DNA from: Eudorina sp. 2006-703-Eu-15
Lineage: Eukaryota; Chlorophyta; Chlorophyceae; Chlamydomonadales; Volvocaceae
Direction: 5' to 3'
Length of the DNA stretch: 64,000 nt
Assembly (NCBI GenBank): GCA_003117195.1
Contig: BDSI01000122.1
Location: 22,030 to 86,029 of the forward strand
The notes below the pieces were generated by a model. That model saw only the letters and a program-made list of their open reading frames with translations. It was not told the DNA's origin and ran no database searches. A program made the translations under genes and the position numbers. Numbering within the stretch: the first letter of the stretch is position 1; each line of letters opens with the position of its first letter. This document shows positions 48,887 through 61,392 of this stretch, in pieces.

Positions 48887-51800
48887 TGCACAAAGATCTA
48901 TCCGTCGCACATTCCAACAGAGACTGCTGAGCCAGGGAGGTGCGGCTGTCAACGTACTGTTGTCGGAACTTTTTGTGGCGAACAGCCTTTCGGAGTACAA
49001 ATTGCCGTTTATTAGTGAAATGAGACAGGTATGGAAAAAAATATAAAAGGCAATGAAATTGCAGGAACCCAGAGTTGTGACCCTAATGGGTACACAGCCC
49101 TATCCGCCAAAGCCGTACGAGAATCACATCGATCTAGTCAATGGAACATGAATTGCAAGACAAGTATCGACTTTAGCTGTTCAGCCACACCATTCAGCTG
49201 CGCCCGTACGGTTAATATTGGACGAAGTATCTGCACCTTTTTCTTCATAATCCTGTAGCTATTAACGTAGATCATTAAATTAATGGATGGGTTTACAGGT
49301 AGTCTGCGCGATGCAGCTTGGACGACCGTGGTCTTTTCTTGTGTCCCAACTGCCCTTGAGCACGGTAATTCATACAGCACGACTAATTCAATATATCTTA
49401 CAAAGATATTAGTGGTGGTTTTTACCGTTCTTTGAGGCAACCCGAGAGCCGGCCTGACCCTCGGGTCATTCAGTGACGTTCAGTGAAGCCTCAACACCGG
49501 CCTACAACGGCTCGCGGCCTATTCGAAGTAACTGATCAATTATTATTATTCATAATGATGATGCAGTGGACCCCAAGGGTCGACTGGTCAGTCTAACTCG
49601 GCAGCGTTCAGCGGATTACGCACTGGCACCTCGCTCAGGCAAACTAAACGCAACCAAACCCAAACCGGGGGTTCAGCACTTCGGCATGCATGCAGTCAGG
49701 TCCACTGAAGGGAGAGTAAAACATGCAATGGTTGTGGTGCCAGTACCGTACCTCCCGGTTGCTCAGGCTTGAGCGGTCGGATGGGCGTGGATGGCGTGCG
49801 TAAACCACGATACCGGCACTGCGAAACCCTGCGCGGTGTCGAGCGGCCGACGGCGACAGCCGAACCCGCCTCGCCAACCACTCGCTGCGAGTGTTCCCGA
49901 CTGTGTTGCACTCTCATGTACCCGTCACAAGGCGGACCCGTACCCCGACCGGGTTGCGCACTCTGCCGGGCGAGTCAGGCCAGGTGCCAGGGTCAGTCAG
50001 GTAGGGGCTATCTTCCGTCCTTACTTGAACAGCAGCGGATCCACCAGGGGCGCGCCTGCCCGCGGCGGCCCGGCGGGTGATTCCCTGACTGGCCACCACC
50101 CAACAAGCTGCTCGCCTGTCCTGACTTGTGCGGACTTGAGGTCTTGTGACGCATGCACGGCTTGGCGCATGCCGGTCGTATGCCAAGATAGGTTCCAACA
50201 CAGAACAAACCGGCCTACGGAACCGCCCCGCGAGGCCCTCTCCTCGGGCAAACCAGCTGGGGCATGACAGCATGACTGGGCGGATGACCGAGGAAACAAC
50301 GCAATTGGTTTGGAAGGGTCCGGAAAACTGGATGCTGCAGCCGAGGATCTTTGGAACCCTCAAGGGGATCCCGAGGGCGCATGTGGGGCATGCCCCACAC
50401 CACACCACACCAGGTGTCATTGGGGCTTTTTGCCCGCATGGCACCTGGGGCCGCCCTGCACTGGACGGGACGTGGGGGCAGGCGGGCAGCACCGCGGGAC
50501 CGACCACGGCGCTCCCAAGAGCGGCGCGCACGCGGGGCGCCGTCATTGCCTGCCGCGGCGCTGCACCCCCTGGTGGGTGACTGGCTGCGCCCTGCAGGCT
50601 CGCAAGTCGCATCAGCGGACCCAGCAAGGTTGGGAGGGCCACCCACCCAACATCCGGTTCGCCAACGTCCGGCGACGACAGGTGCCGTCCGAGCGGTCGT
50701 CCGCCCTTCCGCGCCTTCCCTTTCTTGCACACGACAGCAACGCGTTGTACTCGATCCTGATTCGGGCTTGGGTTCTTGTTGGTATGGGACCAACAGGCCC
50801 AACGGCGGCAGAGAACGCTGCGTGCGTGTATGCGTGCGTGCGTGCTTGCGCGTGCATGCGTGTGTGTGTACGTGCGTGTGTGCGTGCGTGTGTGCGCGCG
50901 TTCGCCTTTCAGGCATCGTCATAAATTTTGGCGACAGAGAATGCAGGAGCCAGCGTTATATTATACACCTACCTAGAGTCTATGACACCGGCAGATGTGG
51001 GAAGGGCGCCTCCTAGCTACTACTGCAAGTGCGGTGTCCAGGGCGGCCCCAAGGCACGGCACGGTACGGCAGACCGTCAAGGGCCTCAGTGGACTCGGGC
51101 CGCTGCTTTCCCTCAAATACGTCGAAATTGTCGAAAAAGAGGTAGCCACCCACTGCACTGCAGCGCGTTCAGGAGCTGAAGGGAAGATGACAGCATGTAC
51201 ACCGGCTCGTACCCCGTACCCGTACCCCAGGCAGCTGATGTACCCTGCAACATATCGTACATACCTCCAGGAGGGCCACCCTCCCGGGTTTGTGTTGTGC
51301 CCGGCCCGGCCCGGCGCCCCCCCCCCGCAAGTATGCCGTGCGGTGTGCGTGCCTTAGGAACCTGGCGACACACGACGATTGGGCCGCGCCCACGACGATT
51401 GGGCCTACTCCCCGTGTTTAAGAGGGAAGGGAGGGACAAGGCGCGCCGCTGCTGCGCCAACCAAGGGGAACAACGAACAAGGGGCGCCGCTGCGTCGCTG
51501 CACAACGGACACAAACACCAGCGCCCGATCCGCCGTGACCCCGCCCTCCACACCCACAGTACATGCGAGCCAATCCATTCCAGGCCAATCCTGCAGATCA
51601 AGCACGCCGCATGACGGGGGCATGGCCGGTGTGCGAAAACGGTTACCGCAGTACGTACTGCACCGCACCGAGAAGACGTTAGGATATTTGTCACAGACAG
51701 AACACCCGCCGTTCAAGTACTCACCCAGCTGCCGTACATCCTCCTACCCGTACGATAATCCACGACGGCTACCAACAAACGGCCCCAGGGGGCAACACAC

Positions 51801-52805
51801 CCACACGACGGGAAGTGTGTGTGTGTGCGTGTGCGGTGTTGTCCCAGGGGCCAACATACACGGGCCCCCCCCCGGGGGCTTTACGAAGTTCCAGCAGACG
51901 GCGGCCACACACACGAAGCCGCAGCCTGCCGACTGCGGACCTTAGGGACCAGCTCCAACCGACCGGCCCTGGCGCGCGAGTCCAGCTGGGGCCGGGTCAG
52001 ATATCGTTGCACGAGAAACAAAGCTGTACAGTGTATATCGCAGCCGTGCAACAGTGCAGTACATCGCAGCCGTGCAAAAAAATTCCAACCTACTCATAAC
52101 AACGAAACGAGGCGCACGGGAGAACGGTATCCCCAGTCGCGGCGCATCGACGCATCCATGCCCCGCCGCCGCCGCCGCTGTCACCGCGCCGTTGCAACTT
52201 CGGCGCCCCGCCCCCCATAACCTAACGCCATGAGATCCCCTGCTGCCCGCCCGGCTCCCCACTAGAAGCAACAGAGCGACCCGCGCCCCGGGCTGTGCCG
52301 CAACCGCTCCGGCGACGAGAAAACGGACTCCTACCTCGGCCGGAAGGCCTGTACCCCCGTCCCGATTGCGGACGTGCCCCGCCCAAGGTCGCCTGGTTAT
52401 CCTGGTCCTGAAGCCGATCCTGATCCTGACCCCAACCCCGACCCCGATCCATCGTCGAAAAACAATATACCGTGGGAATCATCATGCGCCTCGGTCCTGG
52501 TATGCTTTTGGTACATGGCACATGGAACAGCTCTCGTCCGGGGCTCCGGCTCACACGCCAGGCGGCAATTCGGTCAAGGCGGTCCATCGGTGCAGCGCAC
52601 GTAATGCCGACCCAGCCGGCCAGGACGCGGTCGGCCAGGACGCGGTCGGTCGGTCCCTGGTTCGACCCGAGGCAGCGGACAAGAAAGAGGTGGTGGGCTC
52701 ACGGGCGCGCACGCGCATTCACGAGTGCACACACACACACACACACACACTCGTTTGCCTGGCCACCGACAAATAACACACACACACACTCGCGGCTCAG
52801 TTCTC

Positions 52806-52837
<32 letters not shown>

Positions 52838-53649
52838 GCGCGGGTGGGGTTTCTCGCTTAACACACGCCTCCGCACAGTGTGCGGTCGTGCTCAGGTTCC
52901 TTATCCAACAGACGGGCACACACAGACACAGACCGGGCGCATGAGCGGTCGGCGACGCCGAAAGAAAGCATCACAGCGGCGGGCGCCACTCGTTCAACAT
53001 CCGTCAAGGAAAGCAAAAAAAGGAATCGGAGGATACCCAATGGTCGTACGTCACAGAAAAAATCGTGATCGTGTGCCTCCCTCAATGCTCGGGCGCGAGG
53101 CTCTCGGAGGCGGTCCGGCCCAATGTCCAGCGCCCGCCCTCCACGCCCCGCCCGCGGCTTGCTGTTGCTACTGCTGCTACTACTGTTGCTACTGCTGTTG
53201 CTACTGCTGCCGCTCGCGGCGGGGTACGCCGGAGTGACCTCATCAGCGCGCTGCGCCCCATGGGGGGCGCAACCGCGCGCAGATCTGCCTCCTCGGTTTC
53301 ATTGCCAGGCCCGAGCCCAACCTCGGGCTCCGCTCCCCCGGGGCGGGGTCAGTTCTGTTGCTGATGTTTGCAACACGACGTACACCCCCGGGAGGTCCGC
53401 CTTGTGGCGGTTACATTACTAATACCCACAAGATGACTCACACACCCCAACATGACGAGCATGACGAGCACCAACCGACACGTGTGCGTTTCATGCATCC
53501 CCAACGCCCAACGGCCTTCACAACACCAACCCGGCGCCGAGCGCTCAGTGCCACTAGTGCACCGACCGAACCAACCAACCACCGTTTCATTCTTTCAATC
53601 ACTTCGTTTGTCTTCATTCAGCGGCCAGTGTCATTCCGTTTGCCCTTAT
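48887..53649. other. Spacer upstream of WDR7-like and downstream of aurora-like kinase; repeats, no gene seen
   Basis: Positions 48887-49450 are AT-rich and should contain the WDR7-like promoter. At 49545-49580 lies an end of the ATTATTAAGGATGTTACAG repeat family, and 49916-49960 repeats the 45-base block of 11783-11830. GT/AC spacer cassettes occur at 52725-52870. A CTGTTGCTACTGCTG array occurs at 53155-53215. ORFs here are either low complexity or unrecognised. Confidence 0.55.
53411..53415 (-). terminator. Candidate TGTAA polyadenylation signal for the aurora-like kinase
   Basis: TTACA on the plus strand reads TGTAA on the gene strand, 235 bases after the stop codon at 53650. Confidence 0.4.
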
Positions 53650-56600
53650 TCAGCGGCTGATCTGCCGGGTAAAGCTGCTGGACCTGGCCAGGCCTCCAGA
53701 AGGTGGCGAGGTGCCTGCGGGCTGGCCGCGCGCCGCGCCTCCGAAGCTCGAGTCGGGCCGCCGATTTGCCGGGATGGACAGGTTGCCGGTGCCCATGCTG
53801 GCAAGCCGGCTGGCGCCGCCGTAGAACGCACCGCCGCCGTGCCGGGAGCCGCCCGCCCCCGGCGGATTACTGTCGTACAGCGCCCCCGCCGCCGTGCCGT
53901 TGCGGTGTGAGGAGTCCATGTTAGACAGGCCGCCGGTGCGAGAGGCCGTCAGGATCTCGTCGTCGTCGTCCACCTCACCCTGTGTGTGCATCGGACCGCG
54001 ACATGTTTGGGGGGCTGAAAAGCGAGACAAACCCTAGAGTTACGGTACGCAAGGAAAAGGCAACAACACAACGGGTGTGTGTGTTAAAGAGAACTGAGCC
54101 GCGGGTGTGTGTGTATGTGTATCTGTGCTTTCGTAGGCAGACAGCGCAGGAGTGCGTGTCATGCAAGGGGCTAAGGGGGGTGGGTGTCAGGCCAGAGGGC
54201 GCCCCCGCGCGACTGGGTGGTGCCTACTGGGTGGTGCGCCTGCCTGGGCACACCGTGGCGGCACACCCATCCACCCACCCACCCATCCACCCACCCACCC
54301 ACCCACCCACCCACCCACCCACCCACCCACCCACCCACCCACCCACGCACCCACCCACGCACCTACTTTTAACACGCCGGGTGTGCCCGGGTTCGTTATG
54401 GGTTTGCTTGTTCATCTAAACCTCCCATCCACCCAATCCTCTGGGCTAGGTTTCCAGCCACGCACGCACCTCGCTGTCCCCCTCCTCATTGAGGTCAGGC
54501 AGGGGGCCCAGGTTGGGTGCCAGGTTCGGGCCGGTCGTGACGTACGTCAGGAAATCGGGCTCGTCCAACTCTATGGGCTCGGGAGCGGACTCGAGGGCCT
54601 GCGGACCGGGGGACCCCCCCACACACACACTGGCTCAGTTTCGTTTTACACACCCTGGCTACACACCCTGGTTTGGGCGGGTCTCTTGTCTAAACACCCT
54701 GGTTTGGGTCGAACGGGACGGGACGCGCCGCCCCCCATCAACACCCACGCACAGTCGCCCCCCGCCCCCCGCCCGGGGCCCACGCACCGCCGCGGATTTG
54801 ATCCAGGGGTGCTCCAACATCTCCACCACCCGGAGCCGCTCCTCCCGGTTGCGAGCGAGAGCCCTGTTGACGAAGTCCTTGGCGGGGTCAGACAGCAGCT
54901 TGGGCAGCCGGAGCTCCCCTGCGACGGGGCGCGGGGCGGGGCGCGGCGGGCGGCGGGGGCAGGTCAGGGTTGAGGGCAGAGCGGGGCAGAACCGGAGCGC
55001 ACGTGGGCATACGGAGCCAAAGAGCCACGAGAAATTCCCTCCCTCCCTCCCTCCCTCCCTCAGCTTCCTATACCTCCCTCCCGCCCTCCATCCGTCCATC
55101 CATCCCGAGTCACTCGTAGGCCTGCAGGTCGTGTGTGGTCTGCGGCGTGATGCACACACGGGCGGACGGACAGACGCGACGGACGAATGGACGCGAGGCA
55201 CCACCCGGCACAACCGCTCCAGGCTGTTCATCCCTTACCCACTCACAGGCACGCCTCCAGCAACGCGGTAAGACGATGGCAACATGCCGTCAACCGACCA
55301 ACCGTCAACGGGCCCCGCGGTGGTTCCGCATCATGCACTCCCTCCCCTCCCCCGCCCGGCCGCCCTCCCTCTCGGCTGCTTCCTGGCCATGCAGGATACA
55401 CAGGACGCCGCGACGGGCGATACCGTTGGGATGGCGGCTGCGTGCGACTCCAACGACCGTCGCCCACATCGCCGCGCCTGGCATGCTCCGGCCGGCCCCT
55501 GATGCGCCGTTCCCCGGCCCAGTTGCCTTTGCTTGCTGCACCACCCCGCCCGCCGCGGTGCTGGCTTGCTTGCTGGCTGGCAGAGTCGTGCTGGCACATG
55601 GGGGACTAACTGTGTTCGCTGCATCCGCATCCGCACTTCCGCCCCAAAGGTCTGTGCCGCAAATCCATGGCACCTTGGGCCAAACACCAAGGTGCCCTCC
55701 TCCTTGTCATTCCCAACCCAGGTGCCCCTCCGCCTCCCCCCGATCCATCTCATTCTCTACCTCCTCCGCCTCCCCCTCCTCCGCCTCCCCCTCCGCCACG
55801 TCATCCTCTCCTTTGACGAACGACCAACGCACACCGGCTCCCGGCCGGCACTGGGAGCAGACCCCGGGAGGAAGACAGCAGTACGATCGCAGTACGGCAA
55901 CGGAACGGCACTGGGGTCCAGTCCCCCACCTGTCAAGATGAAGTTGGTCGTGTCCTCCTCGGTGAAGCCCTTGAAGGGCGGCTGCCCCACTAGCATCTCG
56001 TACGTCACCGCCCCCAGCGCCCAGGCGTCGGCCTGGCGAGGGGAATGTCGATGGGCGGGGAGTGTCGGGTGCGGCGGGTGGATGGCCTTCTGTTCATGTA
56101 TGCAGACTTGGCGTTAAGCGAGGAAGGCATGCTTGGTGTCAAGCGACTTGGAACTAAGCGACGAAGCCTTAGAACTGCGTGGTTAACCATCAACTGCTGT
56201 TGATGGATAACCGCGCCGCGAGCTAGCAAGCCAGTTGGAAGCCCGAGAGCTGTGTATTGTCCCTCATCGCGGCAGGCGGTGACAGGAGGGTGTGCACCCG
56301 CGTGTCCAGCAAGACCCTCAGAACCCGAGTGTTTAGATAAGACCCCGAGTGTGCGCCCACACCACCACCAGCACACAGAGGCCTGCAGGGCTAACTTATG
56401 GAGGTGGCGGAGACGGCGGCTTTGAAACCGACGCGCGCGCGGGTGGCGAGGCGGCGGAGGGGCGGCGGAGGGGCGGCGGAGGGGCGGCGGCGCACCTCGG
56501 GTCCGTATCCGGGCGCTGAGGGGTTGTCCTTGTTCTCCTGCGGAGTCCGCTTGAGGGGGCAGGACAGCACCTCGGGCGCCATGTAGTCCAGCGCTGCGAG

Positions 56601-58844
56601 GGAGGGGGAGGGGGGAGGGGGGAGGGGGTTATAGGAAATTGGTAGGCATATGGAGGGGGGAGAAGCGCACATGTGGGTGAGTGCACGTGCGTGAGCGCAT
56701 GGACCCATGGGACGGTGCCGGCCGGACCCCGGTCAGTCCGACATCGTGGATGAGCCGGCCGGTCAGCAGGGGGCTAAGGAGGAAATTGGCAGGCTTGATA
56801 CAGCTGTGAGGGAAGGTGGGGATGTGTGGCGGCGCGGCGGGGACAGGAAGGAAGCGCGCAGCGAGCAACGACACGCATACGTTGCGCGCGCGTGCTCTGC
56901 GCGATGAGCGAACGACGCCGGAGCTGCTCTCCCTCTCTCCCGTGTGTTTAGGAAAGGAACCTGCCCGACCGCACCCAGGTGCAGATATACTTACCTCTCG
57001 TGTGTGCACGCGCGCGTGTGTGCGCGTGTGTGCGCGTGTGTACGCAAAGCCCACTGCTCGGGGCGTAGCTCCGAAGCCATGGCCGCAGCTGTGGCTGTCA
57101 TGGTGGCTCCGGACATTCGCAGGGTTTCCGCAAAGAACGCCCCAGCCCAGTCATGATGCCGCCCCAGCCGGCACCCAACAGCCCACCACCCCCACCATCA
57201 CCCCACTCACTGCCGGCGTTGCTGTTGGGCCGCTCCTCGCGCATGTCGATGGCCAGTCCCAGGTCCGCGAGCTTCGGGGTGCGGTCCCCGCTGAACAGCA
57301 CGTTCTCCGGCTTGATGTCCCTGCAGGTGCAGGTGCAGGGGCAGGGGCGGGCGAAGATGGGAGGTGCAGATGGCGATGGGAGATGCGGGTGGAGGTGCAT
57401 GTGCGGATGGGAGATGCGGGTGGAGGTGCAGGTGGCGATGGGAGATGCGGGTGGAGGTGCAGGTGCAGCTCAGGGTGAAGCCAGTTGGGAGCCTATTAGA
57501 GGTAGCGGCGCGCCTCACGCGCCCCACGCGCCGAGCGGACCGTGAGGGACGTGCGGGACGGAACCCCCTCCCCCCCCGGAGGGACGCGGCGCAGTTCGAG
57601 CAGCAACCAGGTACGACACACGGCACCGGGCGAGGACACGCCAGGAGATCAAGAGCCGCCGACGCGCCCGGCCGCGCGAGGCCCCAGCCGCGGGCAGGCA
57701 AGGCACTCCCCAACAGCGAGGAACCGCAGCCACGGAAATTCACCGCTCGAGTTCTCATCGCGGACAAGAAAGCAGCTCACTCTACAGTCGCTTCGGGTCT
57801 GCTGCTGCCGTCCCGGCGGGACGGGGGACGTTGGGGGGTAATCAGCGGCTGGCCGTCCCGGCGGTGCATCTCCCCGCGTGCAACCGAGCGGCTATCCCGC
57901 CTCTAGGCATCTTCCAGCGACACATCCCCAACCGCCCCGGGCCCAGCCCCCGACAGCCCCCCACCCGGAGGACCGACCTGTGCAGGATGCCCTTGGTGTG
58001 CATGTAGTGCACCGCGGACAGCAGCGGGGCCGCCACCAGCTTCAGGAAGGCGTTCTGCGAGCGGGGCGCGGCGCGCGGGCAGCACGGGGCGATGAACCCC
58101 TCCCCCTCCGACCCATCTGGGTACCCCACACACACCCGGTATGAGCTGAGGGTTGCTTCCGCCGGGGCTTAGCTACGTCCTTGCATGTCACGCACTCCTG
58201 CTCTGTCTGCCTAGTAACACACGGTATGTGCCGAGGGTTACTTCCGCGACCACCAACCTTGCCGCTCTGTAGACAGATTTCGAATCCAGTCCAACCCAAA
58301 CCAACCCATCCGATTGAAAGGCTCACGCCCTGGGTTAACTGGGTCGACTATTGGGGTGGCGATGTTAAACCTGACCCCACAACGCCCCCACCACGTGCAC
58401 CCTTACAGCGGGTCAACGGTCGAACCCACGCAAAATGTCCTGCAGTGGTCAGCAGCGGCCACGGGGTGCTGCACCCCACAACGCAGCCCCCCGGCTCCTC
58501 GGTCCGGCCGTACTGATCGCCACAGTAAGCTGCCACTCAGGTGGCTTGATCGCAGCCAACAGCCCAGCCCCCGCCGTCCTAACGGAGTGAGAGTCCTAAC
58601 GGAGTGAGAGTCCTAACGGAGTGAGAGTCCTAACGGAGTGAGAAAAGCCACCAACCGCCCGGCGCCCCCCCCCGCGCGGACAGAGCCCCCACCTCGGGGA
58701 TTTTGCCGCCGTACTTGAACAGCAGCCCCAGCAGGTCGCCCCCATCCGCAAACTCCTGGATGATGAACACGTTGTCACCCTCCTGCGGGTTATACGTGCA
58801 TCGACACACACATACACACACACGGGCGGGCGGGTTGCAATTCT

Positions 58845-58900
<56 letters not shown>

Positions 58901-61392
58901 GCACATCCCATTCCGTTGTTGTTTTGGCACAATGTCAATGGAATGTTATCATGTCAAGCAACTTCGTCACTGGTTCGGGTCGGGCGGGTTTCTCGCTTAA
59001 CACATCTTGTTTCTCGCGGCTGAGTTCTCTTGCACACAAAAGGTAAGACACGTAAGGGCACACACGGCGGGGGAAGGGGGGGCCGACTCACGTGCCGCCT
59101 GGCACGCTGTCCCCCCGGGGGCTCCATGCCAATGCCGCGACCCCGGACCCCGGAGCTCGGACCCCGGAACCCCGACCGCCGACCCCGGAGGCCCCCGACC
59201 CCGGAGGCCCCCGGGCACCGCCACGAGGGTGGTCCCCCCGACACCCCCTGGAGGGGTCCACGGCATCGGTCGGATCTAGGTCTCGGATCTAGGTCTCGGA
59301 TCTAGGTCTCAGATCTAGGTCTCGGATCTAGGTCTCGGATCTAGGTCTCGGATCTAGGTCTCGGATCTAGGTCTCGGATCTAGGTCTCGGATCTAGGTCT
59401 CGGATCTAGGTCTCAGTCGAGGAAACCTCATACCTTTCGGGGAGCCATGCGACGATAGGCCGCACGGCCCCCCTGCCCATTAGCCGCACCGCACTCCCAG
59501 CGCAGGGCTGCGGGTCCCCGAGAGCCCCCGTGTGGGCCGCCAAGCCCCAATGACCGACCCTCCCACGCCCTACCCCGGGCACATACTGCAAGTCTACAGA
59601 GACAGACTCGGTGCGGGCCCCAGCCGCCGTCCACCGGCCCCTCCAAGGGGCCCCAGGGGGGGAGCGATCGAGCGCAGCGCCGCTCGTGCGGCTGCCGCCA
59701 CCCACCATGAAGGCCGCATAGAAGCTGATGATGTGCACGTGGTCCAGCGTCGAGTGCAGCTTGATCTCCCGGAACAGGTGCAGCCGCTGCAGCTCCGGCA
59801 GCTGCGACAGGCGGTACACCTTGACGGCCACGACGTTGCCGCTCGCCTGGCACTGGGCCTGCGGCGGCATCCGAGGGGCGGGGCGGGGACGGGGCGGCAC
59901 GGGGTGGGGTGGGGTGTTCGGGGGTATAGGAAATTGGTAGACATATTTATACTGCGCTGCTGCCAGAGCGAATATCCGATAAAGACTCGAGTGCACCAGG
60001 ATCTCCAGCGAAGTGACGACGTCCACCTTGTAGGCCTTGACAAATAGTGACTGAAGTTATTAACACCGAATCGAAAGAAATCTGCCTAATGCCAGTTCGG
60101 TCACGCGGCCGCTGGTGTTGGGGGGAGTGTTGCAGTTCGGCGGGCACTTCGGGCGGTCCTGGCCATCAGAATGAGGTCCGTTGCTCGAGCGGTCGACTGA
60201 CGAGGGGACGCCTCGCCGTCTCGCATATGTATGTGTGGAAAAAAGGAAACTGAGCGTGTGTTTGATGTTAGACCGACCCAGACATGAGCGTGCATGTGTG
60301 CGTGCGTGCGTTTAGAGAAGAGACCCGCGTGCGTGCGTGTGGGGCGCATCCGGGGTCACACCCGGGATTGGGGCATGCGATGGTGGTGGTGGTGGTGGTG
60401 GTGGTGGTGGACATCGACCAACAAGGGACGCGGGTAGCAGTACGACCAACAAGGGATGCGGGTAGCAGTACTGCATATTGCCGTACATCACTACTGCGGG
60501 GTAACACTGTGGGAATGCGAACTGGGTGTCAGCCTGCAAGCTGAGCTGGCTTGTGTATACGCGTGTGTACATTTGTACATGTGTGTGTGTGTGTGCATGT
60601 GCATTCATATCCGTGTACATGTGCCGGTGCTTGTTTGATGATGTAAAAAAACGAAGCAGCGGAATGGGCTGAGCCCCGCCAAGCAGACGTTGCAGACTGT
60701 ACTGACAACCGGAACCCAAAAGTTGCTAACAGCACTGGCCAAGAAATGTGAGTGGGGGGGCGGGACCGCTGTGTGTGTGACCTCCAGAATCACAGGCCTG
60801 TGGTACTGGCGCAAAACGCCCAAGATCCACCTGGTTTCCGAGGGTTTTCCGAGGAAATTTCAACGTTTTCGGAGCGTTCCGGGACCCCGCTCGACTCTGA
60901 TGATTCCCGCCTCCTCCCCATCGCGCATACCTTGAACACGGTCGACGAGTGGCCTTTGTGTATCTGATCGAGCACCACATAGTCCTCCGACGACCACTTC
61001 GGTCGGCGCATTGCTGCGGGTAACCCCGGAGACACGCACAACAAGATATCGTTGTTCTCCATGCCAGACAAGCTGCCGCTGGGACCCTCCGGCATGGGAG
61101 CGGCGCCGCTTCGGGAGGAGCGCTGTGCCAAGCTGCTGGCTCCAGCCACGCCCGAGTCGCGCGTTGGAGTGATCGCCTCGAGGTAGTTGTTCGTCTCAAC
61201 ATCCTTGATGAAGGAGTAATGTTCAATGCCCAAGCACGTTTTTACCGACGCTGTGCGCCTGGTTGGAAGCACGAGGCCAGTCGAGGATGCCGTCGGCACG
61301 GGGGCCTCGCCTGGACCATGCTGAGCGGCGACGCTTTCAGCTGCACAAGGACGTTCAGATTCGGCTGAGAAGCAACACGCGAACAGCCGCAT
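53650..61392 (-). CDS. Aurora-like Ser/Thr protein kinase (CALK/ALK-like)
   Basis: Ten exons in transcript order: 61392-60931, 59858-59706, 58782-58693, 58054-57978, 57320-57211, 56593-56496, 56032-55930, 54918-54788, 54598-54470, 53979-53650. They give 560 residues with closed phases. Residues 1-130 are a non-catalytic leader beginning MRLFACCFS. The kinase domain covers about 135-400: YVVLDQIHKGHSSTVFK glycine loop (only one Gly kept), VAVKVY (Lys167), HRDIKPEN (Asp262), KLADLG (DLG for DFG, Asp280), GTLDYMAPEVL, ADAWALG, LEHPWIK. The GTLDY-x-APE activation segment is the aurora hallmark. The tail has DEPDFLTYV, an acidic DDDDE and a Ser/Arg-rich end. Aurora-like kinases of Chlamydomonas act in ciliary disassembly and signalling, and aurora kinases act in mitosis; which role applies here is not visible. 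It is divergent to the kinesin gene. Confidence 0.88.
54266..54362. repeat. (CCCA)n tetranucleotide array
   Basis: About 24 ACCC units in the last intron of the aurora-like kinase gene. Confidence 0.95.
57325..57475. repeat. Minisatellite of about 33 bp (GATGGGAGATGCGGGTGGAG)
   Basis: Three to four units next to the 3' splice site of the kinase exon carrying DIKPEN. Copies of GTGCAGGTGCAGG lie at the acceptor itself, which offers several possible AG sites. Confidence 0.85.
58578..58643. repeat. 17-bp tandem repeat (GAGAGTCCTAACGGAGT)
   Basis: Four units in a kinase intron, about 50 bases after the donor of exon 58782-58693 on the gene strand. Confidence 0.92.
58843..58897. repeat. (AC)n microsatellite with reversed TTTAGAATTGCAACCCGCCC spacer
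   Basis: AC run preceded by CACGGGCGGGCGGGTTGCAATTCTAAACACAC, the reverse complement of the spacer found at 12319-12371 and 26927-26950. Confidence 0.85.
59268..59415. repeat. 13-bp tandem repeat (CTCGGATCTAGGT)
   Basis: About eleven nearly perfect units, one with A for G, in an intron of the aurora-like kinase. Each unit contains an almost palindromic GATC core. Confidence 0.95.
59920..60095 (-). repeat. Long copy of the intron-associated dispersed element (sense to gene)
   Basis: Starts GGGGTATAGGAAATTGGTAG on the plus strand and matches 20201-20390 for about 170 bases. On the gene strand its pyrimidine end (TACCAATTTCCTATACCCC) lies about 60 bases upstream of the 3' splice site of kinase exon 2. 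Confidence 0.75.

Noticed and set aside
59268..59415. CRISPR-like regular array
   Set aside because: Perfect 13-base tandem units without spacers in a eukaryotic intron; simple tandem repeat.
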